NCBI GenBank assembly: GCA_024734555.1
Contig: JANPWX010000443.1
Coordinates: forward strand, 2,074,292 to 2,138,291
From: Trochalopteron elliotii
Lineage: Eukaryota > Chordata > Aves > Passeriformes > Leiothrichidae
Direction of reading: 5' to 3'
DNA length: 64,000 nt
Position numbers and translations under genes: made by a program. Each line of letters opens with the position of its first letter. Within the stretch, counting starts at the first letter, position 1. Of the stretch, positions 36,003 to 46,739 are shown piece by piece. Below the pieces are notes generated by a model. The model saw only the letters and a list, made by a program, of their open reading frames with translations. It searched no databases and had not been told where the DNA came from.

Positions 36003-38597
36003 ATAATAATCATTAATGTACTGAAAGGACTGTGAGCCAAACATTGAATTTTCCCTCAGAGTTCTGCTTAACCTTGTGAGTTTCAAGGACTTTTATCAGG
36101 TGACAACACCTGAGGGTCAGATTTCCTCACCATTCTCCTCAAGGATTTCAGTTCCCCTTTTGTTGTCTCCTCTTTGGGTGGCCTTTGCAGAACTTTGGGA
36201 CTTCGTGTCATTTTAAGCAGAAGGCAGAGTTTACCTGAGAAATATTTAAGAAGAAATAGGCCTAAACAACAATTATGAATTTATTATAACACTATCTCCA
36301 GTTTCAAATTGGAAAAGAACTTTCAGAATGTGTTTTAAAATTTTCAAACATTAACATTGCATCATAATGTAACTTTTATATTAATTTTTTTGAAGGACTC
36401 CCAGGCATCTTCCTTATTCTTTCCTACATGCAAATTGTTCTAAACACACATCACACTTTTTATTAAAAAGATTGGAAGATTTTTATTCTCCCAACTCAGT
36501 TCCTGAGGTTCAGCTTATCAGCATTTTCACCTGCATTTCTGGAGTAGGGAATTTTATGCTCTGAACATTGTGTGGCCCACAGGGATGAGGGAGAGCCTAA
36601 ACAGGCAGGGATTTCTTAATTTCTGCCAGCAGCTCTGTTTGTTTTCAGGCTGGAAGTGACAGTTGTACATCAGGAATTCTTTGTTTCAGAGATTTAACTC
36701 CAAATTTAACTCTTCTGCCTCCCTTCAATGGATTGTTGGAAAATCCATGTTATAAAAAAACCCATCTCTGATCAGGTTATTTCAGGAATAAGATGCCCAA
36801 ATGAGCAGATCCTTTGTCAGTAAACCAGGAAAACTCTCAGCAATGCAGACATCTCCAGAAAAACTATTTCAGTTTTATTTTGCCATCAGTCTCCCTCAAA
36901 AAAAAAAAAAAAGATAAAAAAACATACTAACATGTAATTATAATTTCAGAAAGAGCAACCCACACTTAAACTTTCAAATTAACCTCTAATTGGAATAAAA
37001 GTCTTGATTAAGATTGCTAAAGAGAGACATATTTCCCCAAGAAAATAGAATTATTGCTACCATACTCAAGGTTTGGGGATTTTTCTTTTTTTTTACAGTG
37101 AGTACCACTCATCACATTTGGAAGCTTTTTCCTTAGGCCAAGGTGATATTGAAAGATGCAGTTCAACAGCATAAGGAAAAAAATATATTTATCTTTTTAT
37201 TTTTTTTCTGGGATAAGCAGAGGTTTGGTTTTTTTCCTTCTTTTTTTTTTTTTTTCTTTTCCAGATTACAAAAGCTACAAAAAATTGATCCAAATGGAAT
37301 TTTCATATTTTAGGTAACCCTGCATCAGACATTACCTTTCCCTAAAGGTTCATAAATCAAGGGCTACCTAAAATAAAAGCAGGCAAGCAAACCCAAAAGC
37401 TCTGTTGGATGAGCTTACTTCACAGAAAATGTAATAAACACGTGAAATCTGATATACCACAAGCAAAATCAAGATTCATAATTTATTCATGGCTTCATCA
37501 ATAGTTCCAAGAGACTCCCAGCACAGACAGATTTGTTATGCCACATTAATATTTTATTGGGTTTTATGGAAGGGGGGATAAAAAACGAGCAGGGAGGATA
37601 AAATGATACAAATAACATTTAAAAGACAAAGGAAGAGGAGAGGGGTTGGGATTACTGAGATTGGGGAGAAATGAGAGGGAAATGATCACATTGCATTGGG
37701 TGGGGCTGGGGCTCACACAGAACTCACAGAGCTTCATCCTCCTTCTTCAGGGTCTAAGAAACTCATCTGACAAATTTCTATTCAGAGAAGGGGGTTGTTT
37801 GGGTCAAATGAATGGTCAGAGAGGAAAAAAAAAAGGTGAATCTGAACTTGGTTAAACTTTTTCTTGAGACAAACATCAAGTGAATGCCCAGAGCTGCAGC
37901 CCAGAGTCCTGGAGGCCGGGGCTTTCCCTCTCCCTGCAGCATTTCAAGCCATATTTTCCCTGAAAAGTGGGATTTTCCCTCAAATGCCCTCCCACCAAGG
38001 ACCCTGTGTCAGCAAGGCCATGTCTGTCCTGCTCTCAGCACTTTTAGCTCAGCTGGTGACACTGCAGCAGAATATGCTCAAAACTGAAAGATGTCTTTTT
38101 ACTCCTGGAAGAATCACAGCTCCTCCCAGCTTGGAATTAGCTTTTTTCACTTTTTTTTCCCTTTTTTTTTTTTTGCAGAGAGTATGGTTGAGAAATGCTA
38201 GATTATCATTCCTCATTTGGACTCCAAGTCCAGGCAACAGCCAAAGGAAATGAGCAGTTTCTCCCAGGTGGCAGAAAGTGCATTGTTAAGGTGAAAGGAA
38301 AACCAGGAGACAAAATTAAAGTGATTTGTCCCAGACCCCACAGCTGAGGCTGGAGATGCTTTGTGAGATGCTTCATTCCCAACATCAGCTGTGGGTGGAC
38401 ACAAGGAAAATCCTGAGAAGTGGAGGCTTGGTGGAGTGAAGTTCAATTTAACCCTGATTTCTAGAGGCTGGATTTGCTCCTGCTTTGTGGTCTCATCCTC
38501 AAAGGAATAAAGATGAATCTCTTGGGAAAAATCGGAATTAATTGAGAGGAATGGCCTCCTGCTTGTGAACCAGGGCAGTGAAATTCCCCTGCACTGG

Positions 38598-39052
38598 GAA
38601 CTGCTGGGGTCACACCCCCAGAACTGGGGTCACTTTGGGCCTCTCACTGCAAGGAGGACTTTGAGGGGCTGGAGCATGTCCAGGGAAAGGGAATGGAGCC
38701 CCAGGAGGGGCTGAGGGAGNNNNNNGCTGGGGAAGGGAATGGAGCCCCAGGAGGGGCTGAGGGAGCTGGGGAAGGGGCTCAGCCTGGAGAAAAGGAGGCT
38801 CAGGGGGGATCTTGTGGCTCTGCACAACTCCCTGACAGGAGGAGACAGCCCGGGGGTCGGGCTCTGCTCCCAGGGAACAGGGACAGGAGGAGAGGGAACG
38901 GCCTCAGGGGAGGCTCAGGGTGGATATTTGGTAAATTATTCATGATTTTGGGGTTGTCCAGCCCTGGCACAGCTGCTCAGGGCAGTGATGGATTTCCCCA
39001 TGAGGGGATTTAAGGTCCCTTCCAACCCAAACCATCCATGATTCTCTGAATG
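38598..39052 (+). mobile_element. CR1 LINE 3' region, containing a 6-N join
   Basis: Sense CR1 sequence. TGGAGCATGTCCAGGGAAAG near 38670 belongs to the end of ORF2. GGGGCTCAGCCTGGAGAAAAGG near 38775, GAGGCTCAGGG near 38803 and GGGAACAGGGACAGGAGGAG near 38872 follow the 3' UTR, with a shortened middle. The end is AAGGTCCCTTCCAACCCAAA near 39012 and a reduced tail. The copy is interrupted by Ns at 38720-38725 with duplicated flanks. GC-richer than its surroundings, as CR1 3' ends usually are. Frames crossing the Ns are artefacts. Confidence 0.88.
38687..38765. repeat. 33-bp identical sequences on both sides of a 6-N gap
   Basis: Positions 38687-38719 and 38733-38765 are identical (beginning AAGGGAATGGAGCCCCAGGA, ending GAGGGAG), with Ns at 38720-38725 between them. 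The base order after each copy is compatible (Ns then GCTGGGG after the first, CTGGGG after the second). This looks like two overlapping contig ends joined without merging. Confidence 0.85.
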
Positions 39053-42000
39053 TGACACACAGCACCCGATCTTGCCCTGCAGAAAAGGCACCCAGAGAAA
39101 CAGAGCTCCATTTCCTTGGATTCTCCGGGACACCACAACCATCCCATATTTTCCTGTACCTCTTGACCAATTCTAACAGCAGCTCTCCAGCTTTTTCTTC
39201 TTTGGGGAGTTTCTGAACAAGTTCTCAGCTTCCCAGCCAAAGCTTTGCGGTTCAATTTCTCCTGGAGCACCAGGAAAAAAAAAAAAAAGAACAGTAATTT
39301 GCTGGAATCATGAGCAGCTAATTTGCTGAGTTTAGTGGCAGGAAGCCTGAAGATAATCAATCCAGTTCTTCTCTACATATATGAATGCAAGGCAGCGTGC
39401 TGAGGAGGGCAAATTGCTCTGCTCAAACCAGGATGAAAAATCTTATCAGGTGAAGCTGGATAAATCTTCACTGGCAGAACACGTTCCTTGGAGTATCTTC
39501 AAGTTCTTGGGAGAATTTTTGAGTGTCTCACGTAGTCAGAAGCCAGCACAATTGGATAATTACTCTGATTTAGGATATGTTTATGTTTTTATTTAGAAGA
39601 GGGTTACGTTTGCAGCACAAATTTCCAGATTGCTGCAGTTATTCCTCCTCTGAGTTCAAGCAGTTGGACATAACTAAGTTTATATGGAAGCATTTAACTG
39701 TTAAAAAAATCCTAATTCTTTACTGACTCTTTGTTTTTCTCGATGTAAAAACTAATTTTTGACACACTGTAGTACTTGCTTGCATTAAAGCTATTATAGC
39801 ATAATAAAATAAATACATAAAACAATACAGATTTTGGCCTCTGTGCAGCTAAGAACTCTCTTTTCTGTTTCATCCAGCCAGATCCACACCAGATTGCTGA
39901 GATCCATCAGTCAGCAGAGGAAGTTTTCTCTACCCAGCACATAGCTCAGACACTGAGACAGACAAAATAAATGTTGAGCTGAGGTGGGCAATATAAAACT
40001 GCCTAAAATCCTTCTGGGGCTGTACAACTCCATAATTCTTCCAAGATTCACTGAGCAGTCATTTCTCTCTTTTCTTTCTCCTTCTCTGAGGTGGGTTTAA
40101 CTGACAGCACCAAAACTCACTGCCAGGGAGTAAAAAGGAGAAAACTCTACTGTGTGTTTTACAGCTGGGTTGTAGTTGGAGAACTTCACCTGCCCTGCTG
40201 TAAAATCCCCTTGTTGGCTTCTGGGTGGTCAAATGTGGACAGAAAAACCAACCAACCAAACAAATACAGGAATCACTTCCCCACAGCTGCCATTTAGGGC
40301 TGTGCTGGATCTGTCAAGTGAAATCCTGAGCAGGGAATTGATTCACAACTTCCCTCAAAATGCCAGAGAGTTGTGACTCTCCAAGGTCTGGAAAAAGATT
40401 TGGGGCAGTTTGTACTTTCTGGTGTCAATACCTTGCTGTGTGATGAGGTTTCTTCACAACTGTCCAGAAACTTGTTGGGAAATATCCCATATTTTGTTCC
40501 TTTCAAGTTCAGGCTTTATACTCTGCTGTGAACAGCAATTCATATGAAAGCAAACAGACAAAGCAAAACCAATACCCTTTGTAAATTCCCCATGTCAAAT
40601 TTCAGGCACCTCCAAAGGAATGGCTTTGTTTTTCCCATGTTGGGGATTTGTGTTCCATGTTGGCACACAAAGCCAGGAGCACCAAAGGGAAGGTGAGATC
40701 CTCAGTTCAGGTGCTGGAATTTGGACAATTTTGCAATGTCAACGTGTTACTTTTATCACTGAAAGGGTTAAGTGCACTTTTAGGAATAAAACCTGAAATA
40801 AGCTTTGGTTGCAAAGTTTCAAATGAGCTCTTTCAAACTGAAAAACAAATGAACAGACTGCTCAGCCTCATCTTTTCTCATATGTGAGATCACAGCATTA
40901 GAACAGACTCAGAGAAAAATATCGTGGCCCACTGAACTCTGTACAGAACAACAGAAAGGAAAAGCAATTTTATTCCAAATATTATTGCACATATTGCACA
41001 AATACACCTCTGTGCACCCAAACTGAAGAGTAAAAAACTGGTGTACCAATGTTATCCTCTCTAATTAGGGAATTGTGAATAATGCTGGCAATAAAAAAAT
41101 GCCATCAAAGGGCAAGAAAATTGCATCCCCCATCATAAAAGATGTCTCCTTTGGGGTCACATTTAGCTTTTGTGGGCTGACAGAGGGATCAGTCTCCATG
41201 ACATATTGTTAAGTGACTGTTCCTCTGATCCTGGGATGTCTTCTCCACTCACATACATATTTCTGGCTTGTTAGGGAGGCAGCCTGACAGTACAAAGGGC
41301 TGGATGTATGTCTGTGCATTGTAAGCAGAACTTGGAGATGCTCTGAGTCAGGATTTTATAATCAGATGCCAGGGCTAAGTAACTGGTTATGTTCTACATC
41401 TTCCCCTAAAATAATAAAAAGGAAAAGTCTGAAGCAGCTCTGGATGCAGGGAGGATCTGCAAAGCTCTTTTGAGGTTTTTAAAATGCATGATTGGAAATA
41501 TCTGCTGGGTTTTTGCTTTGTTTTGTTTTTTTTTTTTTGTCTTGTGTTCCTCAAAACCTGATCAAACGTTGAAGACGATCAAATTTACATGGGGGGAAGA
41601 AAGCACAAACTTCCGCCATTATCTCCTTTTCTGCTTCCTTATAAACCCAAACTGGATGGCATCCAATTTCTCCTCGCAACTGCCTCTGGAAATGAAAGAG
41701 AGCCTGAATAGAGGAGGAGATGAGCTGCTTTAAATGCTTTTTCATAGTTCTCACTGCTATGAAAGCTTCATTAAAAGCTGCAGCTTGCTTGTTTTCGAAC
41801 TCTTCCGAAGTAATAAGCATATAATTGTGCTGGAAACTGGGGAGGAGTGTGTCCCTGCAAGCCACTGCAGCAGCCTTTTCCTTTCAAGGTCCTTTTGCAT
41901 TTTCTTGGGCATCAGTCATTCCCATCTGAAGGAAATTTAGAAGAAATATTGGTTTTTTTTAAAGAGGACGTTGACGATTTGCAATGTTGATATGTCGACA

Positions 42001-44275
42001 TAAACTACTTGCTCACGGACTGTTGACTCTGAGGGTGTGTTGTGAGGCATAACAATTATTTTGCCTTTTTTTTTTTGTTTTGTTTTCTTAACCCACATTC
42101 AAACTGTGTCAGGCACAGGCTCACTGTGGAGCCTTTTTACATTTATTTTGATTTTTTCTTCAGACAGAGAAACGTGAGGAATGAGGGAGAAAATTTGTGC
42201 TACCAGCATTTTGTTACAGTTTCTCCTAAAAAATTCAGCTGCAGTGCTGAGATCCACACATGTTCTGACTGATTCCATGGGGTTTCTTCTGATATTTCCT
42301 GTGGAGCAGCACCAACCTTGCTGCAGATGTTAATAAATGCTCTTTTGAAACCGCTGGGAGGGATTTTGGGAGCATGGACAGATGAATTCCATAACACCGA
42401 GGCTGAGAACAACATTCAAAGCCCTTAAATCACCCTCCACAGTGAAATCCTTCAGTGGCAAAAACCAACTCCATAGATTCGACAAATTCAATCCAATATT
42501 TTACTCATGAAATTCCACATTCAAAGTCCTGGGCCAGGATGCAAGAAAACAGAGATTTCCACCTTGATTGAGGCTGGATGAGGATCTTTAGGATTTTTCC
42601 CACAAATCACAGCCCCAAACATCCCAGGATGAAACCCGGTGTATAAGAAATACAGTATTGGCAAGATTTTAGGTGATTCCCACCAAAAATGTCGGGAAAA
42701 TTCTCGGGGTCAACTTAAATTAGTGAAATAAAGCCTAATGGGAACAGTGACAAAGATATTTAGAAAGTTAGCTGTGGAATTCCGTTAAGAGGAATTGACA
42801 TTTATTTAGAATATACATTTCTGGGGAATATGTTTCCAAGCCATTCTTCATTGTCTTCTTCCAGTCTGCATGTTTATTACCCTAAATAAAGATCACCGTG
42901 CCCAAAGAGTCACTTTGACTCCTTTCCATCTTGTTTCCAGTTTATTTCTAAGGTTCCAGTGAAAATTCCCTCCTAGTTTACAATGAAACAGAATGGATTC
43001 ATGAATCATAAAACACAAAACTATGATTTTAAATTTTTTTTTTCCTCCACAGAATCTTGATAGCAGCATTTTCCAGCTTTCCCCAAGCTAATTCCACACC
43101 AGCACCCAGAAATAAGGAAGTGTATTTGCATTTGTTACTTTGCTTTCACCAATTGAAAAAAATAACTGGGTATTTCACAATAATAGAAGTAAAACTTATA
43201 GTGAGGCTGAAGATAACTCCAGTTCCCACTGAAACAGCAAAAATTTCCTGGCACATAAAATAAATATGAGTAAAACCACTGGAAAGTCATTGCTTTCTTT
43301 TATTTTACTCCTTTATTTTTAATCAGTAAAGATATGGCCACATAAAACCCTATTTTGGAATTTTATTCGCTGACTGAGAGGCTTTTCTGATAGAAATAAT
43401 ATTCCCAGCAAGTCAAACAACTTTTACACCACAGGCTTTACCAAAACTCAGAGGAAAATGTCTCTACAGGCCAATTCTCGTTGGAGAGTTGAGGATGGAG
43501 GGTGATCCTAGAAAGAAATATTGATTTAATTCTCCTCCCTCACCTTTTCTTCCTCACAAATTCCTCATTTCCATGCAACAAATACCCCATGAGGTGCAAC
43601 ACTTGAGGTTTTAGGAGTAAATCCCACATTTAGGACCCACTCAATCCATACTGTCCAACACAGCTGGATGGGGAGCTTGGAAATGGGATCCTGAGCACAG
43701 ATGTGGCTCTTTTCCTTTTTAATTTCAAAATCCTGCGAGGAAATGAAGGAAATGTTTGCCTTGTTGTCTGTGTGCCACAATCTATGAGTTTTTCATCAAA
43801 ACCCTCCAATGTTTTCAGGTAGACTCATCTGCAGACACTCCCAGAAGCAATTAACACAGCCTGGGTTTGTAAATGCTTCCTGCCCGTGTTTGTTTGTCCT
43901 GGGAGCTGTACAAATATTATTTGCAGGGTTCCTGGTGAAGCTGGGATTGTTCATCCCAGAATCCTGGAGCTGTGTCTGAGCCCGGGAAATGCTGTTTGGA
44001 GCCAGGATATTTTACTGTCAGGCATCACCAGGGTGGGAGGTGGGTAAATCTCCCACTTGACACTAAAAGGGGAAAGAGAGGAGAAGGATGCTCCAACTTT
44101 GAGTGGTTGAGATGTTGTTTTTTTTTTTTCCTCTTCCTAGAAAAAATTCTGTGAAGGGAAAAGCCTTGAAGTGCAGCCCATTCAGGGCTGATCCATATAG
44201 AGGGGCAGGGCTGGCTGTTAGAAATAAAACATAATGGTGGAATTTTAGGATTTTAGGGTTTAGGTGGAATTTTAG
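39053..44275. other. Unique non-coding sequence
   Basis: No recognised gene. It contains an A14 run near 39276-39288, a short CCAA repeat near 40246-40259, and T runs near 41526-41540, 42067-42075 and 44118-44129. Nothing resembles an exon; open frames such as 41551-41865 (minus) have no family resemblance. Confidence 0.6.
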
Positions 44276-44440
44276 GGCTTATAAATGTCCTCAGGCATGT
44301 GAAGGTCTTAACCCCTTAATGGTCTCATAACCCTAAACCAGGACAAAGGGTTGGAGGACACCCTTCAAGCAGTGACAGTGGCATCCAGTTTCAATATAAA
44401 ACACCCTGAAAAGAGAAATCCAAGTGCTTCAATTCCTCCT
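44276..44440. repeat. Direct repeat, copy 1 of a local duplicated segment
   Basis: Matches 45065-45202. Shared words include GTCCTCAGGCAT, TGAAGGTCTTAACCC, AGTGACAGTGGCATCCA, TTCAATATAAAA and GTGCTTCAA.TCCTCCT, in the same order and orientation. Copy 1 has about 30 extra bases in the middle (near 44330-44365). I do not recognise the family. Between the copies lies about 620 bp, including a 178-codon open frame. Confidence 0.8.
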
Positions 44441-45064
44441 AAGAAACGAAAACCAATTTAAAATATGTGATCCGTTACCACAAGCTTACCAACATTTTTA
44501 TTTCTATTTTTATTTTTTTTTTAAATTTTCCATTATGGGCAGCAATTTGCCAGTTGGTTTTTTCTGCCTCTTGCAGCAGAGAAGGATCAGGCTCTGCAGA
44601 AGGAGCACTTAGGCTTTCTGCTGAAATATTTATCAGTACAAGAAGCAACCACAATGTTCTAGCTTCGATTCACCCGTGCAGGTACAACCTGTGGGCAGCT
44701 GTTACACCCGAGGAACAAACCAGTGAAGGGATTGAGGGGCACCAATGCAAAGCAGCCCCTGCCAGTGGCACACACAGCCTCCTGAGGGGGCTCATTTTTG
44801 CCTCATGCTCTGTGGTTTTTTGCTCTGTTTCGTGGGCTGAGCAGTTTGCAGCGCAGAAATTCGATGTGGCCACGTGTCACTTCAGGTGTTGGAGGTGTTT
44901 ATTTGATTTATGTGTGTTTGTGTGTAGTGCTGGTGTTTTCCCGTGGAGCTTTTTCGTTTCATTTGTTGCCTTGCAAATTCGTGTGAATGAGGCAATTATG
45001 TAAGTTACTATTTTGACCAGAGGGAGAAAGAAACCTGATAGGACAGAGCAGTACAGAAAACCAA

Positions 45065-45202
45065 GGCTTAAAAGTGTCCTCAGGCATATGAAGGTCTTAA
45101 CCCTTTAAATGCTCTCATGACTCTTCCTGAAGTGACAGTGGCATCCACAGCTTCAATATAAAATACATTGGAGAAAGAAATTCGAGTGCTTCAAATCCTC
45201 CT
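45065..45202. repeat. Direct repeat, copy 2 of a local duplicated segment
   Basis: Second, slightly shorter copy of the segment at 44276-44440, about 790 bp downstream in the same orientation. It shares the same landmarks but lacks the central 30 bases. It could be an old tandem duplication, or two copies of an unrecognised interspersed or LTR-like repeat. Confidence 0.8.
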
Positions 45203-46028
45203 TCCTTCCACTTGTCAGTCATGGCTCATTTTCAGGATTATTGAGAGAAAAAAGAAATTATTCTGTCCAGTATTTTTTTTTCCCCTCACAAAGCTGCTGT
45301 ATTGTGGGGCTTGTAGGAGAGCTCGATAGTGCAGCAGGCAGAGCCAAAATCTGACTTTATTAAGATGAAATCATTGTCTGTAGGCAAAGCAGAGCCATGT
45401 GATATCTCCATCAGTGAGGCTTTCATATGCAGCTACTCAAAAACCCTGGAATAAATGGAGCTGATTGAGGTGAGCCAGAGGCAATTCTGCCACCAGAGCC
45501 AAGCAAGGCTCCATCAGAGGATGGAGCTCCCTCGTTAGCAAGGAGCTCCTCTGAGCTCAGCTCCAGCTGCCAGGGGGGAAATGAGCAGATCCAGGATTGA
45601 AAGGAAATTTCTGAGGAGTCACAGTGTCCACAGGTCAGTCAGTGTCCCAGCCTTGGGAGCAGAAAACAGCTGAGGGACAGGCAGACAGTCCCAGGAGCTC
45701 TCAGTGAGGGACAGTGTCCCCAGGAGGTGACTGGCAGCTCAGCAGAGCAGATGAGACACCACAAAAATAAAAATGGAGACAAAGAGGGATGCAGGGAAAG
45801 CAGCTCATCATTGTTCTCTTGTGAAATTTCTCTGCTCGAGTTCCAGTTAGGAGGAGGGGAGCAGATTGTTATTTTATTTCAGACCTCCGGGCCAGGGGAC
45901 AGAGCTGGGCCAGTGTTTGAACAAGACACCTGGCAGAGGATATGAGGAAGGGAAAGTGCATCTCTGTGGGACACCTGCAGGTCATGCAGATTAACCTCTC
46001 TGTGCCTCCCAGCACTTCCATTCAAAGA
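45203..46028. other. Unique non-coding sequence
   Basis: No recognised gene. Moderately GC-rich around 45500-45720, with several CAGTGTCC words (near 45623, 45640 and 45711) but no ordered repeat. Confidence 0.55.
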
Positions 46029-46200
46029 CCATGGAATTATGGAATATCCTGAGTTGGAAAGGTCCCACCAGGATCATCCAGTGCAACTCCTGTCCCTGCA
46101 CAGACACTCCAACAATCCCACCCTGATTGCCCATTCCCTGGGGATGCTGGGCAGTGCCCAGCACCCTCTGGGGGAAGAAGAACCTTTTCCTGATGAAAGA
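46029..46200 (-). mobile_element. CR1 LINE 3' end, antisense
   Basis: Plus-strand landmarks ATCCTGAGTTGGAAAGGTCC near 46045, GGATCATCCAGTGCAACTCC near 46070, CCCTGCACAGACACTCCAAC near 46092 and GAAGAACCTTTTCCTGATG near 46178 are a common songbird CR1 3' end read on the minus strand, internally shortened. It lies about 70 bp before the LTR at 46272. Confidence 0.85.
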
Positions 46201-46271
46201 AAAAATATCTCCTGGTGGGAATGTTGGTGGATGGAAATGCTTTGCCATTGAAATTGTTTTAGAGATTACTC

Positions 46272-46739
46272 TGATGCCTTGGGAAGGCTGACCTGGAACA
46301 GAGACTGGACAGAGCTGGAGAATAAAGTAGATATTTATTGAAAGGCCTTTAGGATCCACCTTGGGCAGGACAAGGGCCTGGCCAGGGCTACACCCAAGGT
46401 GGACCCAAAATGGTCACAAAATGGACACAAAATGCACACAAAATGGACAAATGGTCACAAGGTCTGACACTTTTATAAGTTTTGGTCCATTTGCATTTTG
46501 GGGTTTAATTGTCCAATTACAGCTCCAGGTTGTGAGGTCTCATCCCTCCTGATCCTCCCTTCAGCCCACCCTTGTTTGTGCTTTTGGGGCTGAAAGTTGT
46601 CCTTGGTGTGCAGCAGGCAAAGGATTTGTTTTGTGTCCCTGCTGTGTGCAGAGCTGAGTGACACTGAGTGTGAGCTCAGAACTGCACCCCTGAGCAGCAC
46701 AGAGTCTGAAATACATGACAGATAAAACTTAAGGCATCA
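46272..46739 (-). mobile_element. LTR of an endogenous retrovirus, 468 bp, minus strand
   Basis: The ends are TGATGCCTT and AAGGCATCA, a perfect 9-bp terminal inverted repeat. On the minus strand there is a TATA box TATAAAAG at 46470-46477, then a minisatellite near the predicted start site (46405-46458), then AATAAA at 46334-46339. That leaves an R region of roughly 120 bp and a short U5. No target duplication is visible (flanks TTACTC and CCTCCT). Just outside the right end the minus strand reads AGAGGAGG, purine-rich as a polypurine tract would be, so this may be the 3' LTR of a truncated provirus rather than a solo LTR. I see no recognisable retroviral protein to the right. Confidence 0.85.
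46405..46458. repeat. 11-bp minisatellite inside the LTR
   Basis: About five imperfect units of CAAAATGGACA with variants (GGTCA, GCACA). It lies just downstream of the minus-strand TATA box, so it should fall at the start of the transcribed R region. Confidence 0.85.

Larger units (their letters stand above)
30301..38597. other. Unique non-coding sequence
   Basis: More than 8 kb without a recognised gene or repeat copy. Contents include short homopolymers (A run near 36897-36912, T runs near 37208 and 37236-37255), two tandem duplications at 35762-35837 and 35969-36002, and a TATA-like GTATAAAAGG near 32070 with no further promoter support. AT-rich blocks near 31250-31420 and 36230-36480 look like ordinary intergenic DNA. 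Confidence 0.6.

Noticed and set aside
44240..44278. TTTTAGG/TTTAGGG words suggesting an interstitial telomeric repeat
   Set aside because: Units are irregular and few; better explained as a small local duplication of GGTGGAATTTTAGG.
44467..45003. 178-codon frame with hydrophobic stretches, between two direct repeats
   Set aside because: No family resemblance; starts in a T-rich run that produces Ile/Phe stretches by composition. Kept only as part of the direct-repeat finding.
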